Assembly: GCA_016212965.1 (NCBI GenBank)
Contig: JACRDA010000188.1
Location: 1-60,905, forward strand
From: Myxococcales bacterium
Lineage (GTDB): Bacteria; Myxococcota_A; Polyangia; Polyangiales; Polyangiaceae
DNA: 60,905 nucleotides
Direction of reading: 5' to 3'
In this document: one piece after another, positions 1 through 7,990 of the stretch
Position numbering within the stretch: position 1 is the first letter of the stretch
Layout of the letters: each line of letters begins with the position of its first letter
The notes under the pieces: generated by a model
Told to the model about the DNA's origin: nothing
The model's database searches: none
The model's input: only the letters and a program-made list of their open reading frames with translations
Program-made: the position numbers and the translations under genes

Positions 1-1121
1 ACGCCGGCGGGCGCGACGCTCGGGCCGAGCGGGGCCGCGGCGCTCGGCGTGCTCCCGGTCGCTGGCGCGCGCGCGCCGGCGGGCGCCGCGGAGCCGGGGG
101 CGCCGGTCGCCACGGTCCGGTCCAGGGTCGCACGCGCCTCCTGCACCGGACCCGGACCCCGCGGTCCGCCGAGCGTGGCGAGCACGACCACCGTCGCGAG
201 CGCCGTCGCGATCCCCGTGGCCGTCACCGAGGCGAGCATGTGCCGCTTCACGCTCCTCGCCGCCACCGATCTACGCTCGAGGGCCGCGAAGCTCTGCGCC
301 ATCTCCCCGCCGGACTGCGGGCGCAGCGACCGGTCGGGATGGAACACGCGCACGAACCAGGCGTCGTAGACCTTGCCGAGGCTCGGGCGGGCGCGGCTCG
401 GCGCGTAGAGCTTGCCCTCGAGGATGGCGTTGCACGTCTCGACCATGTCGTCGCCGCGGAACGGCAGCTCGCCGGTGAGGCACTTGTACACCGTGACCCC
501 GAGCGCCCAGAGGTCGGTCCGGAAGTCGACCGTGCCCGGGTTCGCGAGCTGGTCGGGGCTCACGTACGCGGGCGTGCCCACCACGAGGTCGGGCGCGGTC
601 TGGGGTCGCTCCTGGCGCGGGCCGAGGTGCTTGGCGCTGCCGAAGTCGACCATCTTGATGTGCGGCTCGCCGTGCATGTACGAGAGGAAGATGTTCTGCG
701 GCTTCACGTCGCGGTGCACGATGCCGACCGCGTGGGCGGCGTCGAGCGCCCGCCCGGCCTGTCGCAGGATCTCGCCGACCTCCGTGGGCCCGAAGGGACC
801 CGAGCGCTCGATGTGCTCCTGCAGCGACTCGCCCTCGAGCAGCTCCATCACGATGTAGGCCGCGCCGTCCTTGGTCTGGCCGCAGTCGAAGATGCGCACC
901 ACGTGCGGGCTGTGGACCTTCGCGGTCGCCTCCGCCTCGAGCGCGAAGCGCTGCTCGAGATCGCCGAAGCGCTCGGTCGCCTCGTCGAGGATGAGCTTGA
1001 CCGCGACCTCGGTCTTCAGGGTCGTGTGCTCGGCCACCCAGAGCTCGCCCATCGCGCCCTGCCGCAGCCGGCGCACAAGCCGCAGCTTGTCGGTGATGTG
1101 GGTGCCGGGCTGTAGCTCCAT
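1..1121 (-). CDS. Ser/Thr protein kinase, 3' end outside window
   Basis: Hanks-type kinase reading leftwards from ATG at 1119-1121; 373 codons are visible and the C-terminus lies beyond base 1. The N-terminus carries a glycine loop (RRLRQGAMGELW), the ATP-binding lysine in VAVKLI, the catalytic loop HRDVKPQN and DFGSAK. The activation segment reads GTPAYVSPDQ, so the usual APE motif is SPD. After the kinase domain there is one membrane helix (residues about 295-317, MLASVTATGIATALATVVVL), followed by a Pro/Ala/Gly-rich part presumed to lie outside the cytoplasm. Such kinases phosphorylate Ser/Thr on unknown local partners. Upstream bases 1122-1257 separate it from the P450 gene on the same strand. 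Confidence 0.9.
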   Translation of the reverse strand, partial: MELQPGTHITDKLRLVRRLRQGAMGELWVAEHTTLKTEVAVKLILDEATERFGDLEQRFALEAEATAKVHSPHVVRIFDCGQTKDGAAYIVMELLEGESLQEHIERSGPFGPTEVGEILRQAGRALDAAHAVGIVHRDVKPQNIFLSYMHGEPHIKMVDFGSAKHLGPRQERPQTAPDLVVGTPAYVSPDQLANPGTVDFRTDLWALGVTVYKCLTGELPFRGDDMVETCNAILEGKLYAPSRARPSLGKVYDAWFVRVFHPDRSLRPQSGGEMAQSFAALERRSVAARSVKRHMLASVTATGIATALATVVVLATLGGPRGPGPVQEARATLDRTVATGAPGSAAPAGARAPATGSTPSAAAPLGPSVAPAG

Positions 1122-1172
1122 GGCGCGCTGCGAGGGTCCCCCGTGAGGCAGATGACATGCCAACACGCGGGG

Positions 1173-1250
1173 CCCGGAAGATCAACGTTTCGGCTGTCCG
1201 CCGTGTCCTGAATTTGTACCTTGTTGCGCAAGTGTAGCGCAATTGGACAC
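1173..1250 (-). promoter_or_regulatory. Possible promoter and inverted repeat upstream of the kinase
   Basis: This is an unusually AT-richer patch between two minus-strand genes. On the minus strand TTGCGC, an 18-base spacer and TACAAA resemble a sigma-70-type -35/-10 pair (4 of 6 matches each). The same stretch holds an inverted repeat, TTGCGC-7-GCGCAA (about 1223-1241), that could be an operator or a weak terminator of the P450 gene ending at 1258. Both readings are inference. Confidence 0.25.
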
Positions 1251-1257
1251 AGTGCGC

Positions 1258-3084
1258 TCAGGCGCGGCGAACCGTCATCTTCATGCCGTTGCGCGGGCGC
1301 ATGCCCGCCGACGATTCGAGGCCCGGCTCGAAGCTCGGCGCGAGGTCGAGGTGGAAGCGCGAGAGCACGCCTGCGAGCACGAGCCGCATCTCGAGCATCG
1401 CGAGGGGCTGGCCCACGCACTTGCGCGGGCCGCCCGCGAACGGGACGTAGGCGCACTTGTGGAGCAGGGCCGTGCCCGCCACGAAGCGCTCGGGGTCGAA
1501 GCCCTCCGGGTTCGGCCACACGTCCGGCAGCCGGTGCAGGATCCAGGGACTGAGCAGCACGACGGTGCCGCTCGCGATCGCAAAGCCGCCGACGAGATCG
1601 TCCCCGGCCGCCTCGCGCGCGAGCGCGTAGATCGGCGGGTAGAGGCGCAGGCTCTCCTCGAGCACCATGTCCACGAAGGGCAGCCGCGGTGTACCGCCCG
1701 GTCCGCTCGCGTCGCCGCTGCGCCGCGCCGCGGCGATCTCCGCGCGCGCCCGCCGCGCCGCGGCCGGGTACTTCGACAGGAGGTAGAGCGCCCAGGTGAG
1801 GGCCACGCTCGTCGTCTCGTGCGCCGCCACGAGGAAGGTCAAGAGCTCGCTGCGTACCTGCTCGTCCGTGAGCTCGAGCCCGGTGTCCTCGTCGCGCGCC
1901 GCGAGCAGCATGTCGAGCACGTCGCGCCGCCCGGCTCCCTCGCGGCGCCGCTCGGCGACGAGCGTCGTGAGCAGCGCGTCGAAGTCAGCCACCGCCGTGA
2001 GGAAGGCGGAGCGATCGGGCGTCGGCAACAGGCCCGCGAGCGGGCTCGACAGGTGCCGGCTCGCGAAGCGGATCGCCAGCCCGACGCTGCGCGCCGCCTC
2101 GTCGTCGCTCGCGAGGTCGATGCCGAGCATGAGCCGGCCGGTGATGGCGAGCGTGAGCTTCATGAGCTCGTCGGCGACGTCGATGTCCTGTCCCACGCAC
2201 TTGTCCCAGCGCGCGAGCGCGCGCTCGATCTCGGCCGTGATGGCGGCGCCGTAGCCGCCGACGCGCTCGTGCCCGTAGGCCGGCTGCGTGCGCCGTCGCA
2301 GCTGGCGCCACTGCTCGCCCTCGCTCGTCAAGAGCCCCTGGCCGAACGCCTCGGACAGCCGCCGGTAGCCCGCGCTGCGGGGGTAGCGCCGGGGGTGGTC
2401 GACGAGCACGTGCGCCGCGTGCTCGGGCCGCGCGAGCAGCACCAGGGTGTGCCCCGGCACCTGGAAGCGCACGATGTCGCCGTAGTGCCGGTGCAGGCCG
2501 ATCAGGAACGCGAGCGGGTCGCGCGCCAGCTCGGGCATGCAGCCGAGCAGGAGGTGGCCCTCCGGTCCCGGCGGCTGTTTCGGCGCCGGGCCCCCGGGCC
2601 CGTCCACGTCGGTGTCGCGCTGGCCGAGATCGTCGAGCCCGAGCGCCTCGGCGATGTCCTCGAGGGCCGCCTCGGCCTCGAAGCCGATGGCCTCCGCGTC
2701 GCCGAAGTGGCTGCCCGCCGTCCGCGCCAGGTCCGCGCAGAGCTGCACGAGCCCGCGCAGTGACGCGGTGCGCACGGCCGGGAAGGCGCCCGTGCGCTCG
2801 GACCCGGGGCCCGACTGCTGCGCCGCGAGCGCGCCGAGCAGCTCGAGCCCCCTCTGGAGGTACTCGGGCGACGGAGCCTGGCGCAGCCAGCCCTCGAGGA
2901 TCTCGGGCCCGCGCCCCGCGAGCCAGCCGTTGCGGCGCGCGACGTCGACGATGAGCCGGCGCTCGCGGTCCTGCACCCGCCCGTGCACCCAGGCGACGTA
3001 GACGAGCGGCAGGAGGCCGAGCACGCGCGCGCTGCCCCGGTCGATGCCGAGCTCCGCCATCGCAGTCCAAGCGTCCCCGAGCAT
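1258..3084 (-). CDS. Cytochrome P450 with N-terminal TerB-like domain
   Basis: A 608-residue protein. Residues about 1-130 are helical and TerB/DjlA-like (VHGRVQDRERRLIVDVARRN). A Pro/Gly linker follows, then a complete P450 from about residue 165: I-helix AAHETTSVALTW, the ExxR motif in EESLRLYPP, and the haem loop FAGGPRKCVGQPLA with Cys556 as the expected iron ligand. P450s are haem-thiolate monooxygenases; the substrate cannot be read from sequence, and no redox partner is encoded nearby. Usual bacterial P450s are 400-450 residues, so the front domain is an addition. The ATG at 3082-3084 is chosen over an in-frame TTG at 3156 because a G-rich stretch precedes it. Confidence 0.9.
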   Translation of the reverse strand: MLGDAWTAMAELGIDRGSARVLGLLPLVYVAWVHGRVQDRERRLIVDVARRNGWLAGRGPEILEGWLRQAPSPEYLQRGLELLGALAAQQSGPGSERTGAFPAVRTASLRGLVQLCADLARTAGSHFGDAEAIGFEAEAALEDIAEALGLDDLGQRDTDVDGPGGPAPKQPPGPEGHLLLGCMPELARDPLAFLIGLHRHYGDIVRFQVPGHTLVLLARPEHAAHVLVDHPRRYPRSAGYRRLSEAFGQGLLTSEGEQWRQLRRRTQPAYGHERVGGYGAAITAEIERALARWDKCVGQDIDVADELMKLTLAITGRLMLGIDLASDDEAARSVGLAIRFASRHLSSPLAGLLPTPDRSAFLTAVADFDALLTTLVAERRREGAGRRDVLDMLLAARDEDTGLELTDEQVRSELLTFLVAAHETTSVALTWALYLLSKYPAAARRARAEIAAARRSGDASGPGGTPRLPFVDMVLEESLRLYPPIYALAREAAGDDLVGGFAIASGTVVLLSPWILHRLPDVWPNPEGFDPERFVAGTALLHKCAYVPFAGGPRKCVGQPLAMLEMRLVLAGVLSRFHLDLAPSFEPGLESSAGMRPRNGMKMTVRRA

Positions 3085-3227
3085 GAGAACCCGCCCCCAC
3101 CGCGCACCGCGAGGTGCACCTGCGCTCCCCCGAGCAAGAGCCAGAGAGCGTAGCAAAAGCGCCCGGCACGGGGTGGGGATTCCGCCGCGTCACGCGCGCG
3201 GGCGCCGGGGTGGCGCCGCGGCGCGGC

Positions 3228-3791
3228 TCACTCGCCGGCGGAGCCGCGCACCTCGCCGAGCACGCGCAGGATCTCGGCCGGCGACGCGCGGTCGGCGGCG
3301 TTCTCGCCGACCTTGCGCAGCCGGATGCGGCCGGCGCGGTCGACCACGAACACGGCCGGGATCGCGATGTCGCGTCCCTCCATCGCGACGCCGTAGGCGA
3401 GGGCGACGCGGAGATCGGGGTCGCTCAGCAGCGGGATGTGCAGGCCGAGCTCCTGCGCGAAGGACTGCGACACCTCGCGCTCGTCGACGCTCACGGCCAC
3501 GATGTGCGCGCCGGTCTTCTCGATGTCGCGCCGGGCCTGTTCCAGCTCAACTAGCTGGTCGCGGCAGAAGATTCACCAGAACCCCCGGTAGAAGACCACG
3601 ACGGCCGGGCCGAGCTTGCGCAGACCCGCGAGGCTCACCGTCTGGCCGTCGTGGCTCGGGAGCGTGAAGTCGGGGGCGGGCTCGCCCGGAGGTGGACCGG
3701 GCGCGCGCGGCACGAGCTTGCAGCCCGGCAGCGCGCCCGCGAGCGCGAGGCCGAGGAGCGCGTGGTGGAAGCTGCGGCGCGCGAGCGACAT
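3228..3791 (-). CDS. Peroxiredoxin-like lipoprotein, probable selenoprotein (in-frame TGA = Sec73)
   Basis: A thioredoxin-fold protein of the AhpC/TSA-like family, 187 residues if the TGA at 3573-3575 is decoded. ATG at 3789-3791 gives a lipoprotein signal with lipobox LPGC (Cys24). The fold starts at APDFTLPSHDGQ and reaches VVVFYRGFW; TGA stands exactly where the family has the first Cys of its CxxC redox site. The same frame continues as IFCRDQLVELEQ, through SVDERE and IPAVFVVDRAGRIR, to a stop at 3228. The motif is therefore U-I-F-C. A hairpin with SECIS geometry follows the TGA. The predicted role is an outer- or inner-membrane-tethered thiol/selenol peroxidase or reductase. An alternative is a nonsense-mutated pseudogene, which is less likely because the flanking frame is intact and the hairpin is perfect. 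No selA, selB, selC or selD gene is in the window. Confidence 0.85.
3542..3558 (-). promoter_or_regulatory. Candidate bacterial SECIS hairpin
   Basis: On the minus strand, CCAGCT-AGTTG-AGCTGG forms a perfect 6-bp stem with a 5-base loop. The stem begins 14 bases after the TGA at 3573-3575, so the loop begins 20 bases after it. The loop has G in its second position followed by U. Bacterial SECIS elements are known to lie in the reading frame just after the UGA, with a guanine early in the apical loop about 16-37 bases downstream. The hairpin also forces CTA and GTT codons that are rare in this genome, which suggests selection on the RNA. Confidence 0.7.
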
Positions 3792-3867
3792 CGGAGGGGA
3801 TCCTAGTCGCGCCGCCTGCGCGCTGCCACTCGTGGCACTCGCGGGCAGCGGCACGCCGCCGCCTGGC

Positions 3868-5379
3868 TCACGGCGCGTGCCGCGCGAGCTCGAGGCCGAT
3901 GCCGGCGCGGCCGAGCTCGCTCGCCTGCTCCTCGAGGACCGTGGCCGTGAGCGGGCGCTCCTCGAGCCAGCCCTCGGGGAAGGACAGCACGAGCGCCGTC
4001 GGCTCGCCCGCGAGCCGCACGCGGGGCAGGGGCTCGGTGTCGCGGCTCCGGTGCAGGGCCGTCGCGAGGCGGAACAGGACGGTGAGCCGCCTGACCTCCT
4101 CGACGCGCTCGGGCTCGAGGCGCGCGAAGTCGCCCTGGCGCAGCTTGCGGCGGTGGCCGAGGATCATGGCGGCGAGCTCCTTCTGATCCTCGCGCGCGAA
4201 GCCCGGCATGTGCGCATTCTCGACGATGTACGCCGAGTGCTTGTGATAGCCGGTGTGCGCGATGGCGAGGCCGATCTCGCACAGGTGGGCGGCCCAGCCG
4301 AGCAGCTGCTGTGCGCGTGCCGCCGCGAGCTGCCAGGCGTCGCCGACGTCGGCGGCGAGTGCGAGCGCCGTCGCGGTCACGCGCGCCGCCTGCTCGCGGT
4401 CGACGCGGTAGTGCTCCGCGAAGTACTGGATGGTGCGCTCGCGCACGTCCTCGTGTCGGATGCGGCCGACGAGGTCGTAGAGCAGACCCTCGCGCAGCGC
4501 GCCGGGCGAAGGCGTCATGCGCTCGACGCCGAGCCCATCGAAGAGCGCCTCGAGGATCGCGACCCCGCCCGCGAGCACGGTGGCCCGCTCCGGGTCGAGG
4601 CCCTTCAACTCGAGGCGCGTGGGATGACCGGCGGCGATCATGGCCTTGCGCAGGCTCTTCAGGGCGGCGAGCGTGATCCCGTCGCTCGCCCAGCCGTTGG
4701 CGCGCGCGAGGTTCGCCACGGCGTGCACCGTGCCCGACGAGCCGAGCGCCGCCTGCCAGCCGCGGCGCCGATAGGCCCGCACGATGGGCGCGAGCTCGAT
4801 GTGCGCGGCCAGGCGCGCCGCGCGGAAGCGCGGCTTCGTGAGCTCGCCGTCGGGGAAGAAGCGCAGCGTGTGGCTCACGCACCCCATGAAGAGGCTGTCG
4901 GCCTCGAGGATGTCGCTCGCCTCGCCGATGATGCACTCGGTCGAGCCGCCGCCGATGTCCACGACGAGCCGGCGCTCGACCGCCCCCGCGGTGCCGGACG
5001 GCACCGTCTGGGCGACCCCGAGGTAGACGAGGCGCGCCTCCTCCTGGCCGCTGATGGTCTCGATGGGGTAGCCGAGCGCGCGGTGGCCGCGCTCGGCGAA
5101 GGCCGCCCCGTTGCGGGCCTGGCGCAGGGTGTTCGTGCCGACGGCGCGCACGCGCTCGGCCGGCATGCCGCGCAGCCGCTGCCCGAAGCGCTCGAGGCAG
5201 GCGAGCGCGCGCGCGGCGACGTCCTCGCGCAGGCTGCGGCTCTCGTCCAGGCCCGCCCCGAGGCTGACCCGCTCCCGCATGCGGTCGAGCACCACGAGCT
5301 GCCCCTCGTCGATGCGCGCCACGATCATGTGGAAGCTGTGCGAGCCGAGATCGACGGCGGCGGCTTCGAGCGCGGGCAT
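3868..5379 (-). CDS. Ppx/GppA family exopolyphosphatase
   Basis: A 503-residue protein of the actin/Hsp70/sugar-kinase ATPase fold. It hydrolyses inorganic polyphosphate and/or pppGpp in the cytoplasm. The phosphate-1 loop is AVDLGSHSFHMIV, the second loop is VVDIGGGSTECI, and GSSGTVHA follows. The C-terminal half is an HD-type helical domain (WAAHLCEIGLAIAHTGYHKH and MILGHRRK). The length matches the two-domain family. ATG is at 5377-5379. Only 11 bases separate it from the upstream MFS gene, so the two are probably co-transcribed. Sequence alone does not tell Ppx from GppA. Confidence 0.9.
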   Translation of the reverse strand: MPALEAAAVDLGSHSFHMIVARIDEGQLVVLDRMRERVSLGAGLDESRSLREDVAARALACLERFGQRLRGMPAERVRAVGTNTLRQARNGAAFAERGHRALGYPIETISGQEEARLVYLGVAQTVPSGTAGAVERRLVVDIGGGSTECIIGEASDILEADSLFMGCVSHTLRFFPDGELTKPRFRAARLAAHIELAPIVRAYRRRGWQAALGSSGTVHAVANLARANGWASDGITLAALKSLRKAMIAAGHPTRLELKGLDPERATVLAGGVAILEALFDGLGVERMTPSPGALREGLLYDLVGRIRHEDVRERTIQYFAEHYRVDREQAARVTATALALAADVGDAWQLAAARAQQLLGWAAHLCEIGLAIAHTGYHKHSAYIVENAHMPGFAREDQKELAAMILGHRRKLRQGDFARLEPERVEEVRRLTVLFRLATALHRSRDTEPLPRVRLAGEPTALVLSFPEGWLEERPLTATVLEEQASELGRAGIGLELARHAP

Positions 5380-5390
5380 GGTCGGGCACC

Positions 5391-6557
5391 TTAAGGCCGG
5401 GGCGCTCGTCGCGCCAAGGGCGGAATCGTGAGCGCCACGAGCGCGCCGAGGGCCGAGGCGCCGCTCGCGCAGAAGAAGATGAGGCTGCCTCCGCCGGCGC
5501 GGTAGAGCGTGCCCCAGGCGAGCATGCCGAGCGCCGAGCCGGCGGCCATGCTCGCGGTGAGCAGCGCCTGGGCCGTGGCGAGGATCGCGGGCGGGGCGGC
5601 GCGCCGGTTGTGAGCGAGCGCGGCGAGCCACATGAGCGCGAAGGTCGCGGCGTGCAGGAGCTGCACCGCGAACAGGGCGCCGACGTCGCGCAGGACGGCG
5701 ATGAGGACCCAGCGCCCCGCGGCCACGCCGAACGCGAGCGCCAGCATGCGCGGGGGGCTCGTGCGCTCCACGAGGCGCGTCGCGGAGGCGAGCAGGACGA
5801 TCTCGGCCCCGACCCCGAGCGCCCAGGCGGCGCCGACGACGCCGTCGCCGGCCCCGAGATCGCGCAAGTGGAACGAGTAGCACAGGTCGTAGGCCGCATG
5901 ACCGAGCTGGCCGAGCAGCGCCGCCACGAGAAAGCGCCGGTAGGGCGCGCGCCCGAGCAGCTCCCGCACCTCGCGCCCGATCGGTCGCGCCGCGAGTCGC
6001 CCCCGCACCGGCAGAAGAAAGGCCACCAGGGTCGCGCACCCGAGGCCGATCGCGATGGCGACGGGCAGCGGTGCGGCCTTCTTCGGGTCGAGCCACTCGC
6101 CCGCGCCGAGCGCGCCCGCGAGGAACCCGACCGAGCCCCACAGGCGCAGGCGCCCGTAGCTCGCGCCCGTGCCGGCGACGCGCTCGAGCGCGACCACGTC
6201 GGCGAGCATGAACATGGGCGCGCGGAAGAAGGAGAACACGACCACGGCGGCCAAGATGGGCGCGAGGGCGACCGCCGCGTCGAGCGCGCTCGCGAGCGCG
6301 AGCGCCATGAAGGCCGCGAAGGCGCCGGCACACGCCACGCGCAGCAGCGAGCCCCGGAGCTGCAGGCGGTCCGCGACCCAGCCGAAGAGCGGCGGCGCGA
6401 GCACGCTCATCGCGGGCATGGTCGCGACGACGAGGCCGAGCGGGGCGCCCATGAGGCCGCGCGCCTCGAGCCAGCGCGGGAAGAACGGCAGATAGGCGCC
6501 GAACATCGCGAAGCTCGCGAAGTAGTAGACGCGCAAGGCGTGGAGGCTCGTGCCCAA
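5391..6557 (-). CDS. MFS transporter (MFS_1-like)
   Basis: A 388-residue polytopic membrane protein with about twelve hydrophobic helices. It begins ALRVYYFASFAMFGAYLPFF, typical of the LacY / nucleoside / 3-phenylpropionate permease-like branch, with FGWVADRLQLRG as the loop-2-3 signature. It probably exchanges or symports a small molecule across the inner membrane; the substrate is unknown. The first possible codon is TTG (6555-6557); the next ATG would cut into the first helix, so TTG is kept. It lies directly upstream of the Ppx gene in the same direction. Confidence 0.82.
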   Translation of the reverse strand: MGTSLHALRVYYFASFAMFGAYLPFFPRWLEARGLMGAPLGLVVATMPAMSVLAPPLFGWVADRLQLRGSLLRVACAGAFAAFMALALASALDAAVALAPILAAVVVFSFFRAPMFMLADVVALERVAGTGASYGRLRLWGSVGFLAGALGAGEWLDPKKAAPLPVAIAIGLGCATLVAFLLPVRGRLAARPIGREVRELLGRAPYRRFLVAALLGQLGHAAYDLCYSFHLRDLGAGDGVVGAAWALGVGAEIVLLASATRLVERTSPPRMLALAFGVAAGRWVLIAVLRDVGALFAVQLLHAATFALMWLAALAHNRRAAPPAILATAQALLTASMAAGSALGMLAWGTLYRAGGGSLIFFCASGASALGALVALTIPPLARRAPRP

Positions 6558-6628
6558 GGAGCCGCCCTCTTAGCGGCAACCGGACGCGCGCGCACGCGCG
6601 GCGCGCCGCGGGACGCGGGCCCCGAAGG

Positions 6629-7066
6629 TCAGCGATCGAGCCCGCGCGGCGGCGGCGCACCGTAGAGCGGCACGATCGGGGGCCTCGGGGGCGTGGGGAT
6701 CGGTGGCACGCGAATCTGGTCGGGCGGCGGCGCCGGGCCGTACGCCGGCACCATCGGAGGCGCCGAGCTCGTCTCCGTGGGCGAGGGGGGAGGCAGCGGC
6801 TCGAGCGGCTCGGGCGGTGCGCTCGGGGTGGAGGTCGGGCTCGTGCTCGGGGCCGAGCCCGTGGTGAGCGGGGTCGGAGGCAGCGGCGCGCTCTTCGGAC
6901 AACCGGCCAGGGCGGCCGCGGCGGTCGCGACCGCGGCGACGGCGAGCCAGGACGCGCCCCTCCCGACCCCCGCGCGCTCGTCGGGGGCGGCGCAGAACGG
7001 GCATGCCGCGGTGCTCAGGTCGAAGTGTCGTCCGCAGACCCGGCAGGGTGAGAGTCTTCGCTCCAT
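6629..7066 (-). CDS. Small zinc-ribbon membrane protein with proline-rich tail
   Basis: A 145-residue protein from ATG 7064-7066. The N-terminus has two Cys pairs (CRVCGRHFD and CPFC) that fit a zinc ribbon. A hydrophobic helix (WLAVAAVATAAAALAGC) follows, then about 80 residues rich in Pro, Ser and Thr ending in short repeats such as PPIPTPPRPPIVPLYG. It is probably anchored in the inner membrane with the tail outside. The family is not recognised and no function is claimed. An upstream in-frame start at 7111 is possible but would add residues unlike the rest. Confidence 0.65.
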   Translation of the reverse strand: MERRLSPCRVCGRHFDLSTAACPFCAAPDERAGVGRGASWLAVAAVATAAAALAGCPKSAPLPPTPLTTGSAPSTSPTSTPSAPPEPLEPLPPPSPTETSSAPPMVPAYGPAPPPDQIRVPPIPTPPRPPIVPLYGAPPPRGLDR

Positions 7067-7214
7067 CGCCCTGAGCTTACGTTCGGCCGCGCGGAACGAT
7101 CCAGCGATCACTCGCGAATACCGGGCAATTCCGATACATTACGTTAGGTCACGAGGAAACAAGGAGCCGTGACCCGTGCGGGCGCGCGTGCTAGGTCTCG
7201 TGGTGTCCTGCGTT

Positions 7215-7226
7215 ACGTCGCGACGT
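7215..7226. promoter_or_regulatory. Palindrome ACGTCGCGACGT before the haem lipoprotein gene
   Basis: A perfect 12-bp palindrome lies 24 bases ahead of the ATG at 7251, within the 184-base divergent region between the zinc-ribbon and haem-lipoprotein genes. It is followed by a strong ribosome site (AAGGAGGGAAG, 7234-7244). It could be an operator; in DNA this GC-rich it could also be chance. Confidence 0.25.
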
Positions 7227-7250
7227 GACGCCCAAGGAGGGAAGAACCCC

Positions 7251-7850
7251 ATGCGTAGCATCCTTGTCATCGGTGGCGCCGCGCTCGTCGCGGCCGCGGC
7301 TCTCGGTGCGTGCAAGTCCGACTCCGAGGAGACCAACAGCACGACGACGACGACGACGACCTCGAGCACCACGAGCTCGACCACCTCGAACACGGGTGGC
7401 GGTGGCTCAGGCGGCACCGGACAGGGCGGCGGCGGCGCCGCGGGCTTCTGGGACGGCGCGGCTGCGTATGATCCGGCCGGGCTGCCCAACCCCGCCGACG
7501 GCAACCACCAGGACGGCAACAACTGCATGAACTGCCACACCGGCGGCGGCGCCGCACCGCAGTGGATCTTCGGCGGCACCGTCTACGAGGCGGGCGGAAC
7601 CGTGGGGGCGGCCAACGTGCAGGTGGGCCTGCTCGCCGCGGCGCCGGGCGGCGCCGTGCTCTACACGACCTACTCGGCGACGAACGGCAACTTCTGGATC
7701 GACGCCGCCGCCGCCGGCAACCCGACCATCGACTGGGCTACGGCCGAGGTGGGCATGCGCAACGCCAACGGCGAGGTGCTCATGGCGGGCGTGCCTGCGG
7801 CGACCTGCAACGGCTGCCACACGGGCGGCAACGTGCTCATCGAGCCGTGA
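7251..7850 (+). CDS. Secreted lipoprotein with two CxxCH haem motifs
   Basis: A 199-residue protein starting at ATG 7251 after the ribosome site AAGGAGGGAAG. The signal peptide ends in lipobox LGAC (Cys21). A Ser/Thr/Gly linker follows, with a run of threonines encoded by repeated ACG, then a globular part. The two c-type haem attachment motifs are CMNCH near residue 95 and CNGCH close to the C-terminus. It is probably a surface or periplasmic di-haem protein for electron transfer. No maturation or partner genes sit beside it. Alternatively the CxxCH pairs bind another metal. Confidence 0.75.
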   Translation: MRSILVIGGAALVAAAALGACKSDSEETNSTTTTTTTSSTTSSTTSNTGGGGSGGTGQGGGGAAGFWDGAAAYDPAGLPNPADGNHQDGNNCMNCHTGGGAAPQWIFGGTVYEAGGTVGAANVQVGLLAAAPGGAVLYTTYSATNGNFWIDAAAAGNPTIDWATAEVGMRNANGEVLMAGVPAATCNGCHTGGNVLIEP

Positions 7851-7878
7851 CGTCCAGGCGCGGCGCGTAGCCCGAGGG

Positions 7879-7905
7879 GCCCGCGGTGCCAGGAGCACCG
7901 CGGGC
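7879..7905 (+). terminator. Hairpin after the haem lipoprotein gene
   Basis: GCCCGCGGTGC-CAGGA-GCACCGCGGGC forms a perfect 11-bp stem with a 5-base loop, 28 bases after the stop at 7850. There is no following T-run, so it is an atypical intrinsic terminator or an mRNA 3'-end stabiliser. Confidence 0.55.
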
Positions 7906-7990
7906 TGCGCGCGCCGCGCGCGACCGAGCGAGCGTGGGCGCCCCGCGCCGAATTTGGCCCCAAGCGCGCGCGTCACCTATGGGCCGAGCC

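Noticed and set aside
3082..3156. TTG at 3154-3156 as the P450 start
   Set aside because: The ATG at 3082-3084 has a G-rich site ahead of it and begins the recognisable TerB-like domain; the extra residues are Arg/Ala/Gly-rich.
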